A stretch of DNA of 64,000 bases. Origin: Chiua virens. Lineage: Eukaryota; Basidiomycota; Agaricomycetes; Boletales; Boletaceae. Positions 1-8,874 of this stretch are shown one piece after another. The stretch lies in assembly GCA_019787685.1 (NCBI GenBank), contig JAHNUO010000008.1:1612001-1676000 (forward strand), written 5' to 3'. The notes beneath the pieces are model-generated. The model saw nothing but the letters and a program-made list of their open reading frames with translations. It was not told the origin of the DNA and did no database searches. Position numbers and translations under genes: made by a program. Each line of letters starts with the position of its first letter. Positions within the stretch are counted from its first letter, which is position 1.

Positions 1-747
1 AAAGCGTTCGAGCAATCACCGATGTGAGTTCAAAGCTGGTCATCCAAACAACGACCACCCGCATTGACTCTTTTTGCAAGAAGTCCCACACTGCCTGAGC
101 GCAAGCTCGTTTCGACCGAAGGATGTCGAAATGCAGGGCTAGGTGCGTCAACTTGTCAAGGTTGGCGAAGCCGATGGGACAGCCCTTCCATGCGGTCTCG
201 AAGGGTGAGAGGTGCAGATGAGTTAAGTGGCCAAATACCTCAAACCTGGGTAAGTGAAATACGGTGCATTCCGAGAAAGCTGCTAAGGAGATATACATGT
301 GCCTCAGGTTCTTGAGGTCGTTCAGAGGCTCGAAGAGAAGATCCATATTGGGATCCATGTGGAGATGGTAGCCAAACCGCATCTCCAGCGAGGTGAGCCC
401 ATGGCACGACTTCAAGATGTCCGCGAGTGTAGGCTTTGTAACTTTTTTTCCTACATCAAGCTTGTTCACTTTCGCTGCACGGTGCTCTTTGTCAGCTTCC
501 AGCCACTCGAGAAAGCCAAGGGCTTGAGTTTCGCCATGCAGCACCACTGTGCGATACATGAATGGTGCAAGCCTAGCAGCTCCCCAAAGTAAGTCATTGC
601 AACTGCAACACAAGATTTTCATACTTACCAGTCATAGCAGGCGGTCGAGAGGAGGGCATAGTTGAGGACGTTGGGCTCGTCCTTCAGCCACAAGATAATC
701 TCCCGCAGGAGCTCAAAGGGGACAAGCATTGGGCGATGGGGACGCAT
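1..747 (-). CDS. F-box-like, LRR-type protein (3' end outside window)
   Basis: Two exons are visible: 629-747, starting at the ATG at 747, and 1-572, which runs off the window. The 56-nt intron 573-628 (GTAAGT donor, CTAG acceptor) keeps the frame. The N-terminus has the fungal F-box-like pattern VPFELLREIILWLKD followed by a short helix and ACYDWLAPFMYRTVVL. The second exon is rich in leucine repeats such as LTSLEMRF, LKNLRHMYISL and LTHLHLSPF, typical of the large agaric F-box/LRR families. The family is known for SCF ubiquitin-ligase substrate adaptors; the target here is unknown. The reading frame is intact over the visible 230 residues. Confidence 0.75.
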
Positions 748-1405
748 GGTGGCTACTTGTGAGTCTATTGCCACTGCTTCGCCTGCTTATAGCCTCATCT
801 GCCTCTCACAACGGCGTCGCATCTATTTTGGACCAAGTCGCCGGCATGCGATCCGTCGGGGCGCTGCATTAGCTCGTAGGCACCGATTGAATGAATGGTG
901 ACCTTCTGAATTCCATGCCCACATGTCACCCCCGTCCGAAATTTGTGCCATTATCAACATCGAGGCAAGTGGTCTTACCAGCCCGTCTTCTAATTCGTCT
1001 AAGGTTTGGTCATATGGACAATGGGGACTACACTGACCAACCAGGGTACGCCAATGCAGTTGAGCTGATTCAGTCATTTTTTGGTTGCCACTGAGTGCGT
1101 AAGTATTAATCCATTGTATATTTTTGGTATCGCGTCATGCTAATACGTCACACAACTCATTGATCAGTGCGTAAGCGCTGAATCAGTGTTTTTTTGGGTG
1201 GCGTATCGTACAAACCTCACATGACCGGATCGCCTGTGGTGCTAGCGGTACCGATGCATTGGTCTGGGACCCTCAGTCCTCTCGTAAATCCCAGCACTCG
1301 TAAGTCCCAGAGGATCTATACTCCAACTCGAACACCAACGGACACTGCAGGGTGCTTTTAGTACTGTGTCGAGTGACAGAACTTAATTGTGTTCCTTTAC
1401 CGCGA
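748..1405. other. Intergenic region, no gene seen
   Basis: This is the upstream side of the F-box gene. Short open frames here show no conserved domain, no splice structure and no codon bias like the neighbours. TSD base copy GCGA of the adjacent solo LTR sits at 1402-1405. Confidence 0.5.
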
Positions 1406-2019
1406 TGAAGGTAATATATCCCGGCTGTAGTGCAATACTCAGGGGGATTGAAAGAAATAGAAAGAGGGTGAAGGAATGCGATTCCGTTCGACCCAGGGAC
1501 AACACTGAGTTGGTGAACGACAAATAATGGTTTTTGAGTAGTCCGAGATGAATCCGGGGCGAATCCGGATTAAAACGGATAGAAAGGCGGACACGGCAGT
1601 CCGAATCCGGATCGATAAAACACGAGGAGAGCGGGAGAAAACGAACGTCGACCGAAAACGATGTGAGACAGATGCACACGGGCAAAAGCTACTGTATTTT
1701 GTCAATACAGTGAATTTATAGTCCTCGGGAATACCCTCAGACTCGTCCTAAGTAAGGATAATAATAAAAAGAAGGTTTTCGTACGGTATAAAGTTCGAGA
1801 GGCACCCGAACGTCCCTGCAAGGGCTGCGTGACATGGTCTAGCCAATGCTAAGTACGAATAAGGAGCATAAAAAATAAAATAAAAGAGTCCGAGGCAAAT
1901 CGGGTGTGGATACAGCAATCTGGATGAGTTCGCACAAGCAGACAGATCAGGATCGGGATCGGGTGACGACAGGGTGTGGAAACGTGCTATGCGAGCACAG
2001 GGAATACCTATTCCCTACA
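1406..2019 (-). mobile_element. Solo LTR, family 1, copy 1
   Basis: Read on the minus strand this 614-bp block starts TGTAGGGAATAG and ends ATTACCTTCA, the TG...CA ends of an LTR. It is flanked by a perfect 4-bp duplication GCGA (1402-1405 and 2020-2023). A second, inverted copy lies at 6567-7183. A core promoter GAGGACTATAAAT (minus) sits inside. No internal retroelement sequence adjoins it, so it is a solo LTR left by recombination. Open frames inside it (about 1383-1705) are not genes. Confidence 0.9.
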
Positions 2020-2121
2020 GCGAGCTAGATCACCTGGCCAAGCAAGCCAAATCGGCCAAGTTGCCGTTCCGACCCAACTTGAAGGTCGGTCTTACTCACT
2101 TTTTTTCTCTCCTGCCAGTTG

Positions 2122-2131
2122 GGTATATAAT
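2122..2131 (+). promoter_or_regulatory. TATA-like box of the DUF6698-like gene
   Basis: GGTATATAA lies about 65 nt before the ATG at 2194, between the solo LTR and the gene. The placement suggests the core promoter. Confidence 0.4.
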
Positions 2132-2193
2132 TTAACCGCTATTCAAATCAGCACATTGGTCCTACGCAAGACTTGCACACACGCCCTCATCTA

Positions 2194-3822
2194 ATGCCAG
2201 AAGCTCCGTCTTCTACCCAGGCTCCTGTGCACCCAGGTGACCCCAACGCAGCCAATGCCTCAGCCACCGGCTCGATCCTTCCAGGCAGCATGCTAGCAAT
2301 CCGAAGAGAATTCGCTGACTTGCTCTCGGAATTCCGAGCCCTGAAAGAATCCAACAGTAGCAGGGCAAAGACAGACGCAGTGTGAGTCTATCACTTGCCA
2401 TACTCCAGCCTCTAATCAAAGTCTGGCCTTCCACTCGCAGAGTGATCGACTGGCGTAAGCGCGGAAGAACTTTGAGGCACCTCGTAACGATGTTTGACAA
2501 CGTGGACGACTTGATAAGGGAGGCTTGTCGTCGAGGGACCATGGACAGCACTGCAGGCTCCGTTCAGTAAGTAATATCTTACCTGTCCAGGGTCACGTTC
2601 AAAACCAGAGTTCACTTTCAAAGATTGGATGCACAAGCTGCCTCCGAACACCAAGAGTGAGTAGGCACCAAACCCAGGCCTTCGTCTATTCTCACCCCAA
2701 TTTGAAGGCAAAACCGACTGTATCGGTGTTACGAAGAACTCGGGGAATGGATTCCTGAGTTCACGGAATGGCTCAGGCAGGACCCAGATATCGATCTGTA
2801 CCATGAAGTGCTACGCAAGGTAGGTGATTGAACACAGCAGATGCAGCCGGGTAACGCATGTTAGTACAGCTCACCACAGGAGCCGACGGGGCTCGAGCGG
2901 ACGACACCAACAACCTGAAAAGTGTTGTGGTGACCTGGCTCGAATACCCCAACGCAGCTACTTCTTCTCGACTTCGCTCCAGGGACAAGGTTAGCCGAGG
3001 GTTTTACAATGATGCCACCGGTCGTCTGTTGTGCCCAGTCGAGTATGACTGGGATAACATCGTGTAAGTACCGTTAGCTAATCGTAAGCCTACCTATCTA
3101 ATCTCACTCGACCAGCGTTCGAGAGAAGATCCGGCAGTGGCATGCCGATGTACCCGTCACCGCCCACTCCTGGCCTTGCTTCCTATTCCCTGCAGGAGAG
3201 TATGATCACAACGACGCAAACAAAGGTCTTTTTAAAGGCAAATTGCTAGTCAAGGTATTTCAATTTTCTGTCGTACGAGTGATTATGCAAGGTCACCCTC
3301 ACCTGGTCAGGCATACAAGCATGTATTCACTGGGGCATCCTCTGTTGATTTAGGAGAGAATGAAACACCCACGGTAGCAGGGGACAAACGTCAGCGTGTT
3401 GACGCAAGCACACGCCCGACCAATGCGAAATTGGCCGGGATGAAGCAAGTAACTCCCCGATCCATTGCTTATATAGCTGTCCAAGTATGTTCTCTCACTT
3501 TGACGAAATCATGGCTGATGGACCTCTTAGTTGTGCTTTGTGCTCTCAAGCTGTGGTGCTTGGAGAGTGGTCGACGACTTGTTCAATCTCACTGTCTTTT
3601 ACAACATGGTCGTACAATGGTTCGAAGTAATGGGTCGGGAAGAAAAAGAATTCGTTGACGATCTCATATGGTGGTGGAACAAGCAAGTGACTATAACCCT
3701 CACCTTCCGAGTCACTGATGTCTTCCAGGGAAGTTTTCGGTCGTCGTGTGGGGCTTTCTTACAGTCAGCCGCCCGTTGAGACGGGCTCAGTTGCCGCTTC
3801 GTTCAAGAAGCGTCGCACATAG
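2194..3822 (+). CDS. DUF6698-like protein
   Basis: Nine exons: 2194-2381, 2441-2566, 2609-2656, 2708-2819, 2870-3063, 3116-3254, 3311-3484, 3531-3682 and 3729-3822. They give 408 residues with all phases matching. The C-terminal part has AWRVVDDLFNLTVFY, then LIWWWNKEVFGRR, the pattern I know from the Agaricomycete DUF6698 family of unknown function. The middle has LGEWIPEFTEWLRQDP and CFLFPAGEYDHND. The last intron (3683-3728) starts with GCAAGT, so it is a GC-AG intron; only this choice keeps the frame. The 42-nt intron 2567-2608 is the least certain. An in-frame alternative start lies at 2173. The gene is intact. A role is not known; such genes often sit in repeat-rich areas. Confidence 0.75.
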
Positions 3823-5026
3823 TCAGCGCCGCGCCGTGGTTGACCAGTTCCTTGGTGGAAAAAGTACGTGTGACATCTTCTGTGTCTTCCTTGTTCTGCC
3901 GAGGGTTTACTAGCATACCAGGCTGACAGATTGAAGCAGAAACCGGCATACCTGGATTTGAGTGGTTTTCCCTTTTTGTGCTTTCCTAGATGTACCTCCC
4001 TGATTGCGAGATTATATGCGACGTACATCGAATGAGAAACATCATTTGTCTTATATCAATGTGTGATATATCCTCGTGCATATGCAGATTCAGAAAGTTT
4101 GCCAGTCCTGCTTTCTCTGCTGAACACTGTCACAACATCCTCCACTTTCCGAGAACTCCTGACAATATGAACTTTTCAAAGAGTAGAAATCATTGCCACA
4201 ATGACAGAGAAATGTCGACACTAGCTTTTTGGCTATTACAAGCAATTCTGAGACCAACTGTGAATAGATCCAAGGAGCGCTACAAATGACAAAGAAACGC
4301 CAACATCAACCATCTGGCCATTGCCGGGATTTCCGAGACCATCTATCAATAGATTGAAGGGAACGCCACGATGACAGGGAAATGTCAGCGCTAGCCATTC
4401 GGCGGTTACAACGGTTTCCGAGACCAACCGCCAATAGGTTGAAGGAGACTTGATGCGGGCAAGAACGATATAGCATACATAGCTAGCTAAAGCCTAACTA
4501 GTTTGCAAGCATCCCTACATTCCATCAGAATTATACTCCTCACACAACAAATGAACCATTGTAAAGAATTTATGAGATCCAGAGAAGTTGATTAGCATTT
4601 CCCAACAACCAGTAATGTGACACACATCAATAATCACCAGTTCATTTTTACTGCTGACGAATATTTATAAATCCCCCTTACATGCCTGACTAGACGTGTT
4701 GTGATGAACCTTCCAAGTAAACTACACTTTTAACAAGGTCGGCCTTTGGTAGTATGTTGAGACCACTCTCCTGCACCTGAGGGAATGATCCCCATTGCGC
4801 ATATCACGAACCAATATAAACTATTTATAAACCATTATTATTATTATTCTAATGATGAGAATTTATAAGGGGTTTATCAGAAATTTGACATTCGTGTGAT
4901 GTAGTTTTTCGAGGCAGTCCGTTTGATTGATGCCATTGGTCTTGATGGCATCATCTCATAAACAAGTAGTTTCGTCTCTCCCTGACTCTCAAACAGACCC
5001 AGAAAATGTTGACATTTATCACAGTA
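3823..5026. other. AT-rich, CpG-poor stretch without a gene
   Basis: I see no coding exon with splice support. It contains the 85-bp tandem repeat at 4201-4455, a short ATT run near 4846, and A/T-rich unique DNA. Confidence 0.5.
4201..4455. repeat. Three degenerate 85-bp tandem units
   Basis: The motifs ATGACA(G/A), GAGACCA and AATAG recur with an exact 85-bp period at 4201, 4286 and 4371. Unit-to-unit identity is moderate, so the array is old. Confidence 0.7.
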
Positions 5027-5603
5027 CTATATAAGAGCGCTCTCAACCAAAGGACAATGGTTGGCACCATAGTCTTTGGCGCTTGGGGTGCATTTGACCA
5101 TCATCATGATCCTGGCCTGCTTATTTTTGCTTCGCCCATTCACTTTCCGCCCACTCAACAAGGGCCCATAGCTCTGCAGCCCATTTCTCTCTAATCTCTT
5201 CCGAATTTTCTTGCTTGATGCTTTGTGAGAACAGCTGTCTCTCCAGTGCCAGACCTGCATCAGGGAAGAGTGGTGGCAAGGGCGTGACCGCCTCTGCAAT
5301 CTTTTCCAAGGGTCATGGTGTGTCAGTGCTCCTCCAACACCTTCAGCTGTCCATTACTCACTCTGTCTTGTTTGCTCTTTGTAACTCCAAAAGCTGTTTG
5401 ACCATCTCATCGTTTTTCATATTGGCTTTAATGGCATTGGCCTACGCAATGTTAGTCTCACTACAAGGAAGACTACTGTTGGGTACCTTTGTGAGCTTTT
5501 GGAGCTCAGGTTGGAAGAGATCTTGAAGGGTCTTTGGATTCATTTTGTCCAAGTCTGGGGTGGCAATGGGTTTGACATTGGATTGAGTTTGGCAAGAAAC
5601 CAT
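5027..5603 (-). pseudogene. Unrecognised minus-strand gene or relic
   Basis: A start at 5603 opens exon 5487-5603 (MVSCQTQSNVKPIATPDLDK), followed by exon 5362-5441 (a charged stretch with DEMVKQLLELQ) joined through a 45-nt intron. A third open stretch, 5121-5309, reads FPDAGLALERQLFSQ and ends WAESEWAKQK. The phase between the second and third exons does not match through the obvious GTGAGT donor, so either the third exon is wrong or the gene is decayed. I do not recognise the family. Confidence 0.3.
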
Positions 5604-5819
5604 GATCAAGTTCTTGAAACAAGGGATCAGAGCTGTGGATCAGTGGGGGCAAGGGAGAGTGACAGACCTGTTATTAACTGTCGTCTGTGGTGGGAGTTCC
5701 TCTGAGGGAGACTTGCACTTTCAACCTGGACATTTTATAGCACATCTGATCCACACACAAGCAATAAAGCAGGTATGTTCCACATTCCACATTCTATTGT
5801 TCCTCCACACACAGCATGC

Positions 5820-6202
5820 TCATCTACCTCTAGCATCATGTGTAACTTGGAAACCAGGTGTTTTGCCATTGTTCACGACCTTGGAAACATGACCTGGTTT
5901 GGCAGGCAATTCATCGAAAGACAAAGACCTCAGTATGCCACCATGATCTGTTGGCTTCATTCTCAATGCTGCTTCCTTTTCCTTGTCCGTTTCGCCACAA
6001 CCAACAGTGTTGATGCCGTCCAGGACAACATCCATTGCAGATGCTCTCCCAACAATATTTGATCAGATGAAAATGACTGCCTCAAATCGTCATCCCACAA
6101 AGTCCACGTCAAAGGCTCGAACCCATTGCGTTTGCAGAAGTAACAGAACCCATTTACGGTGGGAGAAGAATCAAACTCACTGACGAGCATCTTTTTGGAC
6201 AC
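5820..6202 (-). pseudogene. Unrecognised coding-like fragment
   Basis: Two overlapping minus-strand frames look protein-like. One, from 6202, reads VNGFCYFCKRNGFEPLTW. The other, to 5820, reads LRSLSFDELPAKPGHVSK. They could be two exons or one frameshifted relic upstream of the 5027-5603 gene. No family is recognised. Confidence 0.25.
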
Positions 6203-6257
6203 ACATTTATTGAGCTGCTACTATGTTGTGCCACTGTCCTGAAAAAGGATTAGGGAT

Positions 6258-6366
6258 CTGTGTGGGTATGGGTAACCCATGTGGGTTGTGGGTTTTATAC
6301 CCATGGGTATGGGTATGGGTTGGACTTTGGATACCCATACCCATACCCACACCATGGGTACAGTGG
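6258..6366. repeat. Degenerate TGGGTA repeat tract
   Basis: GGGTAT and its complement ATACCC recur on both strands here and again at about 7193-7250. The two parts were one tract before solo LTR copy 2 inserted. The mixed strand orientation argues against telomere origin. Confidence 0.6.
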
Positions 6367-6566
6367 GTCCATAGCAAGGTGAGGGTAATGATGATGATGG
6401 CTTACCATGAGTGAGTGAGGTTTAGCTAAGTTAGGATAAGGTATAAGATAGCAGAATGAGTATAGATATGATGTTTAGAACAAGGTTTAGTCTATAGTTT
6501 AGGCTGGGTACTACTAAACCCATGGGTACAGTTTTTGATATCCACAGGAAAAACCCATACTCACGG

Positions 6567-7183
6567 TGTAGGGAATAGGTATTCCCTGTGCTTGCATAGC
6601 ACGTTTCCACACCCCGTCGTCACCTGATCCCAATCCTGATCTGTCTGCTTGTGTGAACTCATCTGGATTGCTGTATCCGCGCCCGTTTTGCCTCGGACTC
6701 TTTTATTTTATTTTTGATGCTCCTTATTCGTACTTAGCATTGGCTAGACCATGTCATGCAGCCCTTGCAGGGACATTTGGGTGCCTCTTGAACTTTATAC
6801 CATACGAAAACCTTCTTCTTTTATCATTATCCTTACTTAGGACAAGTCTGAGGGTATTCCCGAGGACTATAAATTCACTGTATTGACAAAAATACAGTAG
6901 CTTTTGCCCGTGTGCATCTGTCTCACATTGTTTTCGGTCGATGTTTGTTTTCTCTCGCTCTCCTCGTATTTTCTCAATCCAGATTGGACTGCCATGTCCG
7001 CTTTTCTATCCGTTTTAATCCGGATTCGCCCTGGATTCATCTCGGACTACTCAAAAACCATTCTTCGTTGTTCACCAACTCAGTGTTGTCCCTGGGTCAA
7101 ATGGAATCACATTCCTTCACCCTCTTTTCTATTTCTTTCAATCCCCCTGAGTACTGCACTACAGCTGGGATTTATTACCTTCA
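6567..7183 (+). mobile_element. Solo LTR, family 1, copy 2
   Basis: 617 bp, starting TGTAGGGAATAGG and ending ATTACCTTCA, with a perfect 4-bp duplication ACGG at 6563-6566 and 7184-7187. It is the inverted partner of the copy at 1406-2019, with small differences. The core promoter GAGGACTATAAATT is at 6862-6875. It interrupts the TGGGTA tract. Confidence 0.9.
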
Positions 7184-7362
7184 ACGGCATGAGTATGGGT
7201 TTTTGGTGGGTATGGGTATGGGTATGAGCTCTGATACCCATGGGTGTACCAATGCAGAACCCTAAAAAGGATGTTTCTCAAGTGCATAGAGTCATCAAGT
7301 TTGTCAGCGCATGTCTTCTGTATTAGTCTGAAATGTACACACGTACTTTTCTTTGATTGCAG

Positions 7363-7513
7363 GCCACATTGTCATCTGGTTTAGTCAAAGAAACAAACAA
7401 GGACAATGGTGATGATACCACTTCACCTTGGTTCATTGCACGCCTTCTCAACTTCCTCTCAAAAGGACTCGTCGCCAGGACAATGTTATCGGATACTGTT
7501 ATGATAGTTCTGG
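7363..7513 (+). pseudogene. Isolated exon-like fragment
   Basis: A 50-codon open stretch follows TTGCAG and precedes GTAGGAC. It reads TTSPWFIARLLNFLSKGL and ARTMLSDTVMIVLG in the middle and end. No partner exons are found on either side. It may be a leftover of a host gene interrupted by the transposon that starts 244 bp later. Confidence 0.25.
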
Positions 7514-7756
7514 GTAGGACCTAGCATAGCTGCAAAAGCACTAAGTATTCAGGTGGCTGTGATAACTCAAACAACCACCACTTGATATGTGGTATGCTGG
7601 AAGAGTTCAAGGAGTACTGCCGTTAGCAATGAGTGAATGGTGGAGACGAGTTAGAACTCAGGTGTTGGTGAGAGTGTCCTGTTGGAAATCTATATCCGAA
7701 GGACCAAGGGTCTTCCTCTTGTAATCGAGGTGGAACCTAGGCGTTGGCTGTAGATG

Positions 7757-8042
7757 CACTTCAGTCACCTACTTAAGGGTACCTCTTAGGTCCTTCTTTC
7801 TCTATCTTGGGTCTGACCTAAGAGGCACTTATAGGGGGGGAATTCCCAACAGTAAGGGCAAAGTGAATGCCCAAGGGCATTTGTATGTCACTCAAGTGAT
7901 CTTCCCAAAGCAATTCCCAAAGGATATTCCCAATGCCCATTGGGAATTCCCAATATGGGGTGTCAGGGGTCCTCAGAGGCCTGCTTTACCATAATTGTAA
8001 TATAGAGTGCTGTGTAACCATAATTAATATCTATGTGCACAT
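7757..8042 (+). repeat. Left outer terminal inverted repeat
   Basis: Matches 27549-27834 in reverse with no difference seen. Near the tip it holds a hairpin: CCTCTTAGGTC and GACCTAAGAGG separated by about 22 nt. GGGAATTCCC-type palindromes also occur here (about 7840 and 7940). Confidence 0.9.
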
Positions 8043-8365
8043 ATAGAGTACCCCCCATTCCTCTAATTCTAGCACCATGAAGTTGTTTGCCTGATTCATA
8101 ACCCACCTGTTTGTGCAGATTGAGTATCTGACCCCTGTTTCTTCAATTCTAGCACTATGAAGTTGTTCACCTGATTCATAACCCACCTGTTTGTGCAGAT
8201 TGAGTACCCCTGAGGCTCTTCCTCCAATTCTGGCATTATGAAGTTGTTCGCCCGATTCATAACCTACCTGTTTGTGCAGATTGAGTACCCCCCTCTTCCT
8301 CCAATCCTAGCACTATGAAGTTGTTTACCCAATTCATAACCCACCTGTTTGTGCAGATTGAGTAT
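8043..8365 (+). repeat. Left subterminal repeats, four units of about 80 bp
   Basis: Each unit contains CACCTGTTTGTGCAGATTG and ATGAAGTTGTT. Four units match the four at the right end in inverse orientation. Confidence 0.85.
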
Positions 8366-8560
8366 CCCCCCTCATGACTATGGGAATTCCCAATGAGTAT
8401 GGATGGTGGATAGGGGAATTCCCAGTGAGTAAGGATGGTGGATAGGGGAATTCCCACTGAGTATGGATGATGGCTAGGGGAATTCCCTAAAGTACTCTGG
8501 GACTTCCCAGTGAGTATAGGTTGGTGGCTAGGGGAATTCCCAAAGACATCTCATAATATA
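8366..8560 (+). repeat. Left GGGAATTCCC palindrome array (short)
   Basis: About four imperfect units each hold one or two GGGAATTCCC-like palindromes with spacers such as GAGTATGGATGGTGG. The matching right-end array is much longer. Confidence 0.8.
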
Positions 8561-8874
8561 TCTCTTTGGAGTAATTTACATTGGATAACTCATCATCATT
8601 GTCATTCAATTCTCTCATCAGTGCATCTCCCAGTCATCACCTTGTCCATGGAGGTGATACTCATAGGCTAATGCAACCTCCTCAGTTTCTGCCATTAGTT
8701 CAGTATCATCAATGCCAGCATCCCATAGTTTTGCTCCTGCCTCTTCCTCTTCCTCTTCCTCCTCATCCTCACTCAACTCATCCTCCTCTATTCTATCTTC
8801 AGCACTATCCTAAATAGTAAGTTAGTATCAATACAAGCATTACAGAAAAAACCCTACCTTTTGAGTATGAGTAA

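Noticed and set aside
823..1094. Small genes upstream of the F-box gene
   Set aside because: Overlapping short frames on both strands without conserved features.
1439..1705. Genes within the family 1 LTRs
   Set aside because: The same frames occur in the other LTR copy with stops and shifts; this is LTR sequence.
6258..6366. Telomere repeat remnant (TGGGTA)
   Set aside because: The repeat occurs in both orientations and is short and impure; a simple repeat is more likely.
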